From: Larix sibirica
Lineage: Eukaryota; Streptophyta; Pinopsida; Pinales; Pinaceae
Assembly: GCA_004151065.3 (NCBI GenBank)
Contig: NWUY0300047611.1
Coordinates: 1-10,998 of the forward strand
Reading direction: 5' to 3'
DNA length: 10,998 nucleotides
The notes beneath the pieces are model-generated. The model saw nothing but the letters and a program-made list of their open reading frames with translations. It had not been told where the DNA came from and made no database searches. Within the stretch, counting starts at the first letter, position 1. Each line of letters opens with the position of its first letter. Shown in pieces: positions 1 to 7,399 of this stretch. Position numbers and translations under genes: made by a program.

Positions 1-24
1 CTCCCGCTCCCGCTCCCCGCTCCC
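1..24 (-). repeat. CTCCCG hexamer tract; putative G-quadruplex on the minus strand
   Basis: Four C-runs (3-5, 9-11, 15-18 and 22-24) are separated by three-base GCT spacers. The minus strand thus carries four G-runs joined by AGC loops, matching the standard G3N1-7 quadruplex pattern; the plus strand could form an i-motif. It begins at the window edge and may be longer. Confidence 0.85.
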
Positions 25-1155
25 AACAGCACAGCTCAGGCAAACTTTATTCTCCTTAATCTCAAAAACAAGGCAACTAGACGAATCAATAGTTAGAAAG
101 CCCCCCTCACTATGAATACTCTACAAAGCCATGATTGCATTGTTTAAATGTGCCAATGTGCCAACAAGACCTAGGGTTTGGGGAATGGAACTTGTTTTTT
201 ATCAGTCTTCTCGATCCTTGATTTGTTATTGATTCTCCCATCAATCCATGTTGGGACCAATGGAAGAGAAATAGTGGATAAACGGCTGCATGTAAGGAAT
301 GGAATCGTAGGGGCTTATTCAACAGGCCCATATACCTTTTTCATTAATAGATCAATTTAAAGGGGTGGGAAGAACTAATAGTAGCTGCTAGTGTTAGTGC
401 CTTTTGAATACACTTTTGGAGTTGTGCGGCACGGGAGGTTTGGTGTCGAAATGCCCTTGTGAAGCGATCTCCAAATGTATGTGAGATACATAAGGTCAAG
501 ATTGTTCACTCCAAATAAATAGAAGAGGGTATCGTCATAGATTGATAAAGCCTCCATCACCCCTGGCTAGTGGTTCAACATATGTGCTATGTTTGGCATT
601 CCAAAGAAATGAACTATCCATGCTGCTTTTTGGGGGGATTCTGTTGGGATCGCTAGTCGCACTCAACTGATTCAGGAAGGGTAAGAGGATACAGGAATAG
701 GGTGGATTAGGCCTTAACCTAACCTATATTCTGGGCTGCCCACTCGAGCTTGGGTTGGCTTCTCATAGACAATAGGTTTGGTAAGACTCATTTTGGGTTC
801 AGGTTCCCCACAGAGGCGAAAGGTACATGTGGAGGGGATCCTGATAGTCTCATTCAAGACTGCTACCTCCACCCCATCTTTGGTAATGAACCACGAGAGG
901 CTAGGTCTTTATAACCATCCTACCCATAGAACATTCATGAAACAGTATTTTCGGCCTCAACCAATGAATATCCACAAGGTTGTTTACTCCTTCGACTTCG
1001 AACTAGTAGTACATCATATCCTCATAACCCACCCACCCCGAATCCCCATTCCATCATGCCCGTTTCAAACCAAAATTTTATGATCTTCCCCTTCACGAAC
1101 TACCATCCATATAGTGTACCCCCCCACTACTACTCAACCCACCTTGTTTGGATAG
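25..1155. other. Intergenic stretch without a recognisable gene
   Basis: Small open frames (178-360 and 778-1083 plus; 110-331 and 375-560 minus) have no recognisable domain and overlap one another in different frames. The stretch is somewhat richer in C+G, with C-rich runs, than the AT-rich middle of the window. I looked for organellar or retroelement similarity and recognised none. Confidence 0.4.
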
Positions 1156-1669
1156 CCAACTCATACAATTTATTTCTATTCCTCAATGGATGGGCATGGT
1201 CCACCTATCATTTCCACCTTTATCCATTCTCATCCTTACTTATGCCGATCCACCTACCCCACGTCACCAACCATTTGAAATCAAAGTACTTGTTTCTCCA
1301 TAAAAACACCCATCCCAAAACATGCAAATGCAATTGGGAGATCCAATAGCGCAACCAACATTGATCGAGATCAATATGTGGGTTGGTCTTTCAACACCTC
1401 GGATTCTATGGATCTAGTAAATTCCCCTGACCCGGATAAAAGTAGATGGTTACCCATACCTTGATTCGTCAAAAAACCTTTGTATGAACCCAACACCTAC
1501 TATATCATCTTTATTGGAAGTGGGCCTTTAGACGATGTAGCAAGAATTGGGATGGAAGTGAACTCCTTTCACGGACCAAAAAGAGCTATCCCCGTTTAAA
1601 GTTAGATCGGATCAAATAGTTGAGTTGGAACATACTATCAAATTGATGAAACTAGAGAATATTTGCTAA
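1156..1669 (+). pseudogene. Possible decayed coding remnant, product unrecognised
   Basis: One plus-strand frame runs from 1156 to 1596 (147 codons) interrupted only by two TGA codons (1276-1278 and 1462-1464) before TAA at 1597-1599. Its latter part looks protein-like, with segments such as NIDRDQYVGWSFNTSDSMDL and YYIIFIGSGPLDDVARIGME. In the frame one base on, a further open piece continues to TAA at 1667-1669 with a Leu/Glu/Lys-rich stretch, as if a frameshift had occurred near 1595. The 5' part is C-rich, which lowers stop-codon frequency by itself, and another frame (1056-1349) is also open there. No family recognised. Confidence 0.22.
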
Positions 1670-2919
1670 CCGTAGATAGATTTTAGTGTTCCAAGACCTA
1701 TCGATTGGTACTCGTCCCATTATAATCATTTTTTAAAGACAAAGACACGACAGCATAAACATCGTTTTCGTCTTCATTGAATTTAATAGTATTTGCAATT
1801 TGAATGAACGTGTATGTTTGCACCTCTAGAAAGGGTTAACGATTTTAGTTTTTGTATTCCAATCAGTTGCACAAACCTTCTTCTATGTTTGTTGCATTTC
1901 TATGTTTGGTAGTCTGTCTGTCACTATGATGGTTTCCAGAAAGGGAATCAATCAATTTGGAACCGAGAGCAAGCTTACTACCTTTCCACTAGTGGTCCTA
2001 TCTACCTCTCATTATGCAATCTCTCGAGCACTAGTGACCTGAAATAGTTTGTTTGAAGCCTGCTGACCCACGGGCTTCCCTACCCTCCCATGGATACGAA
2101 CTTTTCAAGAAAGAGTAAGGAGTCCATGAGTGTAGGTTTCATTTCTTGTTTCTGTTTAAAATATTAGTTGGTGTGGTGGGCAACAATAGAAATAAGTCCA
2201 GCATTCATTACTGAAACAACGTAAGGTTTACTCTGTAACTCACTTTGTGAGTCAAAGTACATACCTCCCTATTGGTATGCAAAGAGTGTTGATGGTAATA
2301 ATAAACAATAGGGGTACTACCAACATATAATAGTCCCTGTATTCAAACCAACCAATCAACTTGATGTCAAGATTCATACCGACTTTCTACAGGGAAATCT
2401 TCACCAAGAAACAAGGAATTACCCAAATCAAGAGTCATGAACCCCTAAAAATTCTCATCGTGTCCAATATTCATACTTACAAGGTATACTTACTTACTTG
2501 AAGGGTCTGTTCACGTATCTGATGAGCCAGCACAAACCAGTGAGCTGCCCTAAACAGAATCCGACCAAATTACCAACTGAGAAACAAGGTGAATACTAAT
2601 CTGTTCCAAACAACCAAAAGCACATTGACTTTCATTAGGCGTGCATGGGTCATCGACAACGGACTTGAAACAATTTTTTCCAACTGATATAACGAGTACC
2701 TAAGTGAGTAAGTTTGGAAACTGAGTCAAATCCAAAAAAATTGTTGGGCCAACCAACCGATCATCAACCCCTACCCCACCACTGCCTACCATAGTAGTTC
2801 CATGTTTGTGCGGAGATATATATATATAGGACTAGTTTTACCTTAATCTATTATTTATTACCAACCAATTCAATTGAAATCAGAGTCGTCAAGGGGTCTA
2901 TGTAAAAAGAAATTGCCTG
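1670..2919. other. Intergenic stretch without a recognisable gene
   Basis: Stops are frequent in all frames. The only distinct structure is an AT dinucleotide run at 2816-2828. Part of 2700-2900 may be a very diverged relative of the spacer in the array that follows, but the resemblance is too weak to assert. Confidence 0.4.
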
Positions 2920-2952
2920 CTTCAAGTTGAATTCAATTCCAAGAAGAAAAAT

Positions 2953-2970
2953 AAGTAAATAAATAAATAA
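2953..2970 (+). repeat. AAAT-type microsatellite
   Basis: A short run of TAAA tetramers (clean part 2956-2970) lies within the first recognisable unit of the diverged ~100-bp array and separates its head from its tail. Confidence 0.85.
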
Positions 2971-3342
2971 CTCCATACCTTTCATAGACCCAACAACCTT
3001 TAATTCATTTTATTTCATCTGCTTTTCGGGTCCAAATGTTTGGATGAATTTCACTTGTTATGTTTTCAAAATTCCACAGGACTTCTCAAAAACCAGATGC
3101 CCTTAATAGCTCCATTTTATAATCACTTCAGATTCATTCGCACAGTAACATAGCAAATTTTAGACTCTTCTCACTAACCCAACCACGAAATGAATTGAAT
3201 TTATCACTATTTTAGGGCCAAAGCTTGCAGGTGGATTTGGAGCCTTATGCAACGAATGTACAAAACTACAAAGAAATAAATCCTCCCAAGGAACCTAGGT
3301 GTCAAGTCAACAACAGGGGTCCTCCATTTAATCATAAAAGCA

Positions 3343-3410
3343 ATTGATAGTGCCATCTCAACACCATAAAGGCAAAGATCGAGTGCCACATGGCATATTG
3401 ATAGTGCCAT
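3343..3410 (+). repeat. Short direct repeat ATTGATAGTGCCAT, two copies
   Basis: Identical 14-bp copies lie at 3343-3356 and 3397-3410, 54 bp apart, within the spacer of the larger diverged array. The intervening DNA also holds a CCACATGGCA motif that recurs at about 4262-4271 in the second spacer. Confidence 0.8.
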
Positions 3411-4560
3411 GTTAGTATTATGACGTCGGCAATACAGAGCTAGCAAGACATGTGGACCAATCGAACCCTGCCAAGTGCCAGTGGCAAAGTAAACAATCAA
3501 AACAAAAAGGAAAGGTGGCAGCTCCAAAGAGTACCACGTGAAAGCGCTGTGCATCTTGTGGTAAGTTAAAAGGCCTTGAGTTTTTCATTTAAAATTGTAT
3601 AAGTTATTTTCTTCCAAATTTGAACAAAGACTTCCTTTATTTTCATAAGTATTTCAGGTTCGGATTGTTGGGCGGATTGCAGGCCTTGTGTTCTTCATAT
3701 TGCTTAACTCCTCCCGCAAACCCAACAATGTCCTTAAATGCATCATATCATATTTTCGGGTCTGGTTAATTGGGTGCATTGAGGCTCTCATGTTCTACAA
3801 AGTTGCATAGGCTTCCTCATGGACCCAATGCTATATTTTCTTTTTTTTTTGCTTCGCATGCTTGGGCAGATTTCATGTTTTCATGCTTCCCAAATTGCGT
3901 AAGCTTTCTCACAAACCCGACGATGGGCTAAGACTGGAATTTTACAATATTTCGAGTCCAAGAGAGCTAAAGGCATAGTTCATACACAAACCTCATTCAT
4001 CAAAACTTATGGCAGGAGTATTCCACGTCAGCAGAATTTAAACTAACCGAGGATGCAATGTGAACAAGGCAAGTACAGAAGGATGTTTGTGAAATAAAGG
4101 AAAATGAAAGAGATGCATGGAAGGAATAGGGGTTCCACGTAATTAAGATGACACCAGCAAACTTGACTCACTGATATGTGGACCAATTAAAGCTCGCCAC
4201 ATGTCATGATGATGTCAACACGGTCCAAAGTCACAACGTACATGGAGGCTTCATTGAGCACCACATGGCAGTGTTAAGTCCTTGGTGCAAAAGGGGTTCT
4301 TTGAGTGTTTTTCTTGTTCAATTGGGCTAATTATTGAAAGAGGGTAAACTTTACCCAGACTTATACTCTATTGAGTGATCTTTTTCGAGTCCATGAAGTC
4401 CGGGTGGATTTGAAGTGCTATGTCTTTTAAATTATCAAGCCTCCTCACAGACCTGACTTTGAGCTTTAATTCTAATTCACAAGGATTTCAAGTTCAAAAA
4501 CCTGAGCATATTTCAAATTTGTCTACCTGCAAAATTTTGGGCACAATTTGTGGATGATAG

Positions 4561-5439
4561 TCTGTGATAGTCTATTTGATAGTCCAACAAAAATAATGGC
4601 GACAATAAAAATCAAAACATGGAGCTGACCAAGGCATATCTATAATATCATACATGTGGTTTTGTAAAATACATGGATTTAGCACAAAGAATAAACTTCA
4701 AAAGCATGAGAAATTCATTCCTGTACGGAACTAGAAGACATCCTAAAAAGGAAGACAGCCAATTACGAGGTTTCTCCAAAATGTAGGATTTGATAATGGT
4801 ATAATCCTTCTCCATTAGCTTGAATAGAATAGAAAGATAAAAAATAAGAAATTGGAAACGGGGATGCCCTCCAAGCATTTTGAAGTGTCATGGAAATTGA
4901 TCAAAAACAATATGCTTTAGTCACAACTTTTGGAAAATGGAAAGAAACATTAACAACTTTGTCTGGACAAATAACTATGTAAAAAGGGTTGAAGCACTTG
5001 TTTCAGATCCCAGATATAGAAGTTGCTAGGGAATTATACAATCAAGGGCAGAAGATAGTGTAATTTCATTTTACATTAGCAAAGGGAGGAAAGAGAAAAC
5101 TATCAGAAGTAATAGGATGTTTGTTTATGAGGTAAAAATTTGTTGCCAAAAATAAGTACAGGCACTTTTGCATTCACAAAAGTTGAAAATTTACCTCGAC
5201 AAAGAAAGGACACAAAATAGTCAAGGTGCTAGAGTTCATGAAATGAAGAGTATATAAATTTTATAATTTATGTTGCAGTTGACATCGAAGGTCTAACCAT
5301 GGTAGCAATGATTGAAAAAAAAAAGTGATAGATGAGAAAAATAGCAAATACTAAAACATGATGCAGGCCAAAATATTCAGGAAAAATGGTGAGCTTCTAC
5401 ATGAATTTGTCTAAGAGATTCATGTTTAAAATACTCAAC
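4561..5439. other. AT-rich stretch without a recognisable gene
   Basis: A minus-strand frame at 4648-4878 (76 residues) is rich in Leu, Ile, Phe and Lys and resembles translated AT-rich DNA; no motif was recognised. The motif TGATAGTC occurs three times at 4555-4584, straddling the left edge. Nothing else stands out. Confidence 0.4.
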
Positions 5440-5469
5440 TGGGTGTTGCTGAGTGTTGCTAGGTGTTGC
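5440..5469 (+). repeat. Three tandem 10-bp repeats, T(GG/GA/AG)GTGTTGC
   Basis: The copies at 5440-5449, 5450-5459 and 5460-5469 differ only at the second and third bases. It is a short minisatellite with no coding context. Confidence 0.92.
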
Positions 5470-5662
5470 ATATCTCTGGGTCACAGGAATTTTCTGATGG
5501 GATCTGCTAGTTTGATGGTTTGGTTGATCTAAACAATAGGTTTATTCTTTAGATTAACTTGTTGATCATTCATTTGAAGGCCTCTTTGTGCAAACATAGA
5601 CTCCATTACCCTAGATTAAGGCATTGGTCCTGATAAATCCATCCACCATATTTTTTCTATTA

Positions 5663-6019
5663 TGTTCTTGTATTTTCACAGAGCTTGTTGAATACCAGAG
5701 GAATCAAAGTGTCATTCAATCCAATCAGGGATACCACCTTGCGTAGGAAAAACACCTGCTCATAAGTGAAAGACCCAGGCAATGTATCTACCTTTTCTGA
5801 CACAACAGAGAGCTTCCATCCCTCAGAAATCCTACTCAGAACCTTGAAGTGACAGGTTGGACAGGTTGGAAACAAGTAGTGAGAGGTTGGGCAGGTTGGA
5901 AGCATGTAGCGACAGATTGGGCAGGTTGAATTTAGCTGGTTCCAACATGCCGAACCTGTCAAGCAGGATTCTGAGAGGTGGATAATTTTCACCCTATTCA
6001 AAGTGTCAATCCAATTCCC
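5663..6019 (-). other. Unrecognised open stretch, possible coding fragment or exon
   Basis: On the minus strand a frame stays open from just after a TGA near 6020 to a stop at about 5660-5662. It has no ATG at its head; the first internal ATG lies in the 30-bp repeat region. The distal half has balanced, protein-like composition (for example SEGWKLSVVSEKVDTLPGSF) and a hydrophobic/charged alternation, while the proximal half is the Cys-rich decapeptide repeat with two CxxC pairs. I do not recognise a family. It lies 0.5 kb downstream of the DIM1 stop on the same strand. It may be an exon of an unseen gene, a pseudogene fragment, or chance. Confidence 0.2.
5850..5939 (-). repeat. Three-copy 30-bp minisatellite encoding a Cys-rich decapeptide on the minus strand
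   Basis: The copies at 5850-5879, 5880-5909 and 5910-5939 share a CAGGTTGG-type core, and all three are exactly 30 bp, so the frame is kept. On the minus strand the units read as STCPICRYML, PTCPTSHYLF and PTCPTCHFKV. An inverted piece of the core (GAACCTGTC) lies just beyond at 5952-5960. Frame-preserving length is compatible with coding but also arises by chance. Confidence 0.88.
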
Positions 6020-6537
6020 TCAGGATTTGTGATAAACCTTTCCAGGATTGTACATCAAACTTATACAGGGAAGAATAATAATATCTGAACAAGGACAAAA
6101 AAAGCCATTTCCTATCGTCCAGAAACCATGCCATGTCTCTCTACCTATACATGTGTGTGTGATACGAAACGCAATAGTAGCAATATGCCATACTAGGGAT
6201 TTTACAGAATTTATCAGAATTCGGTTACCCAATGCATTGAATTATAAACATAATAAACCATTCCATCAGACAATAGTATGTTTTACATCGATAAATACTC
6301 TTGTAAAGAAGCATTTCATATGCCAAACACAAATAACCAGAATATTTTAATAATTATCGATGTACCCAAAACAACATATCCATTTAGATTTAGGTTTTAA
6401 TTTTGATTCAGAGGAGTTCAGGCCCGAACAAACCCTACCCGCTTTGTCTAAGTCCAAAGTTTAGTGCATCCTTCCATCCATAATATTAAAGAAAAACCAG
6501 TTCAATATATGAAATAGAATTCAATTACTGCTATCAC
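6020..6537 (-). other. 3' flank of the DIM1/YLS8 gene, probable 3' UTR in its first part
   Basis: AT-rich DNA follows the stop codon at 6538. I see no canonical AATAAA on the minus strand between 6200 and 6537. AT-rich elements such as AATATT and TTGTTTT-like stretches (about 6335-6490) could serve as plant near- and far-upstream polyadenylation elements, but the site cannot be placed. Open frames on both strands here (6048-6350 plus, 6020-6232 minus) have no recognisable product. Confidence 0.35.
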
Positions 6538-7075
6538 CTAGTATCGATACTTGGTGGAATAATCCTTGGGGGCAATGACCAGACCCCTGCCCTTCCTGGC
6601 CCCTCTGTACACTGTCTCAATAATGTCAATGAACTCCTGCTTGTCCTTCATAGCCCAGTTGATCTTATTGTTGTTCCCAGTCCCCAGGTCTATCATTATA
6701 TGCTTATTGCGGAAGAAAAACATGACAGTAGATGGGTCATATAGCTCGTACATGGTGTTGAAATCAGGCACCTCGGTTATGTCCACCAGGTATATTACTG
6801 CGAAATTCTTGATTGTTTCTGCAACGGACGACAACACTTCATCCATCTGCATTAAAAAATATTTGCAGGACTTTTAATTGATTACGGCACAAGTTATAGG
6901 TTCGAATCATGTGCGGCTAACATATCTAGAAAAAAGAGCAGCAGTAGGTACCTACCTGCATACATGTTTCGTCCCAGTCATGGCCGAAGCGAATGACGAC
7001 GAGGCGCTCCTCTTCGGCTAGAATAGCCTGATCCACTGCCCACCCTGAGTGCAAATGAGGTAGTAAATATGACAT
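6538..7075 (-). CDS. YLS8: U5 snRNP 15 kDa-type protein DIM1/DIB1 (thioredoxin-like 4A), two exons: complement(join(6538..6846,6956..7075))
   Basis: This encodes the small thioredoxin-fold subunit of the U5 snRNP and U4/U6.U5 tri-snRNP, a nuclear pre-mRNA splicing factor that leaves as the spliceosome is activated (known for the family). Exon 1 (7075 down to 6956) gives 40 residues starting MSYLLPHLHSGWAVDQAI. Exon 2 (6846 down to 6538) gives 102 residues plus TAG and ends KDYSTKYRY. The total of 142 residues equals the usual family length. Visible family marks are RFGHDWDETC (residues 29-38), YLVDITEVPDFN (59-70), the cis-proline region DPSTVMFFF (77-85), DLGTGNNNKINWA and VYRGARKGRGLV. There is no CxxC redox motif; Cys38 is the only cysteine. 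The start is the first ATG downstream of a TATA box, has A at -3, and matches the family N-terminus. An unspliced reading would wrongly begin exon 2 at an ATG inside the intron (6852). Identity to the flowering-plant protein is judged from memory and appears nearly complete. The gene is intact and no operon-like neighbour exists. Confidence 0.97.
6847..6955 (-). other. Phase-0 GT-AG intron of the DIM1/YLS8 gene
   Basis: This 109-bp intron separates codon 40 (CAG, Gln) from codon 41 (ATG, Met). The donor reads CAG|GTAGGT and the acceptor TTTTTTAATGCAG|ATG on the minus strand. A T-run just before the acceptor serves as the polypyrimidine tract. Its removal restores a continuous family-length protein, which is the strongest evidence for the boundaries. 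The last six intron bases (ATGCAG) repeat the last six exon 1 bases. Confidence 0.95.
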
Positions 7076-7181
7076 TTTTGCCTCGCAGGGTCACTAGCCC
7101 AGCCGTCTACCCGCAGCACGTCTAATCTCCTGCCCGGTGTCCCTCTTTCAGATGTTGATGCACGCCGGATCTAATTATATA
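7076..7181 (-). promoter_or_regulatory. Core promoter and 5' leader of the DIM1/YLS8 gene, TATA box at 7175-7181
   Basis: On the minus strand TATATAA lies at 7181-7175, 100 bases before the start codon. Transcription would be expected to begin about 30 bases downstream, near 7145-7150, giving a leader of about 70 bases (inference). The DNA between the TATA box and the ATG is GC-rich compared with its surroundings and holds no other minus-strand ATG, so the DIM1 start would be the first AUG of the message. Minus-strand CCAAT pentamers occur further out at 7359-7363 and 7395-7399, but such short motifs are common by chance. Confidence 0.5.
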
Positions 7182-7291
7182 CACAAGAAAAACGCAATAA
7201 CTTTCTTGTTGCTTTTGGTCGCTATTGTTATGTCGCTCACATATATGATTCGGGTTGATGGATTAGTTTGCAGATTTTTTGAAAATTTCAT

Positions 7292-7359
7292 TAAAGTTAT
7301 AATTATGGTTTATTCATGTCAGCCTAAAGTTATAACTATGGTTTAAAAAAAAAAAAAAA
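7292..7359 (+). repeat. 20-bp direct repeat (two copies, one mismatch) followed by an A15 tract
   Basis: Two copies of a 20-bp sequence lie at 7292-7311 and 7325-7344, 33 bases apart, differing at one base (AATTATGG versus AACTATGG). The second copy runs directly into 15 consecutive A residues at 7345-7359. The arrangement lies about 110-180 bp upstream of the DIM1 TATA box. It could be the A-tail of a retroposed fragment or a nucleosome-excluding dA:dT tract in the distal promoter. No target-site duplication was identified. Confidence 0.7.
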
Positions 7360-7399
7360 TTGGTTTTGTAAAATTAATGTTTATTTGGTTTTCTATTGG

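Larger units (their letters stand above)
2920..4560. repeat. Diverged tandem array of a ~100-bp unit in a ~730-bp higher-order arrangement
   Basis: A recurring motif begins with variants of TTTCGGGTCC, continues with a G-rich segment like GGGTGGATTTG and an ATGTTCT-type block, and closes with variants of CTTCCTCACAGACCCAA. By eye, copies start near 2920, 3024, 3126, 3214, 3652, 3753, 3850, 3949, 4384 and 4488, mostly 90-105 bp apart. They are interrupted by about 340-370 bp of other DNA at roughly 3300-3640 and 4010-4370. Those two spacers also match each other: TGTGGACCAAT at 3451 and 4176, and a GAG(T/C)ACCAC(G/A)TG block at 3528 and 4256. Offsets between equivalent points are consistently 724-735 bp. 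The copies are strongly diverged, so the array is old. Alignments are manual and unit edges approximate. Confidence 0.65.

Noticed and set aside
778-1083. 101-residue plus-strand open frame
   Set aside because: No recognisable motif or coherent domain composition, and it ends inside the same C-rich stop-poor stretch.
25-1155. Organelle-derived insertion suspected from C-rich, less AT-rich composition
   Set aside because: I could not match any plastid or mitochondrial gene in translation or sequence, so composition alone is not enough.
1056-1349. 97-residue plus-strand open frame rich in His, Pro, Tyr and Leu
   Set aside because: The stretch is C-rich and stop-poor in more than one frame; composition alone explains the opening, and no domain is seen.
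3534-3541. G-box CACGTG at 3535-3540 as a regulatory site
   Set aside because: It lies in the repeat spacer, has become CACATG in the sister spacer, and no gene is nearby.
3207-3554. 115-residue minus-strand open frame with hydrophobic stretches
   Set aside because: It lies across a unit of the diverged ~100-bp repeat and its spacer. The related spacer at 4010-4370 does not keep the frame, and the hydrophobicity follows from T-rich sequence.
4648-4878. 76-residue minus-strand open frame resembling a membrane or retroelement protein
   Set aside because: Leu/Ile/Phe/Lys bias typical of translated AT-rich DNA, no conserved motif, and no continuation in neighbouring frames.
6538-6852. Stand-alone 104-residue minus-strand gene beginning MQMDEVL
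   Set aside because: Its first two codons are the end of the intron. Splicing to 6956-7075 gives the full 142-residue DIM1 protein, so this is exon 2 only.
6566-6877. 103-residue plus-strand open frame
   Set aside because: It is the antisense shadow of DIM1 exon 2 and has no recognisable motif.
6880-6925. tRNA T-arm-like GGTTCGAATC inside the DIM1 intron
   Set aside because: The flanking bases do not form the 5-bp T stem, and no D arm, anticodon arm or acceptor stem can be drawn around it.
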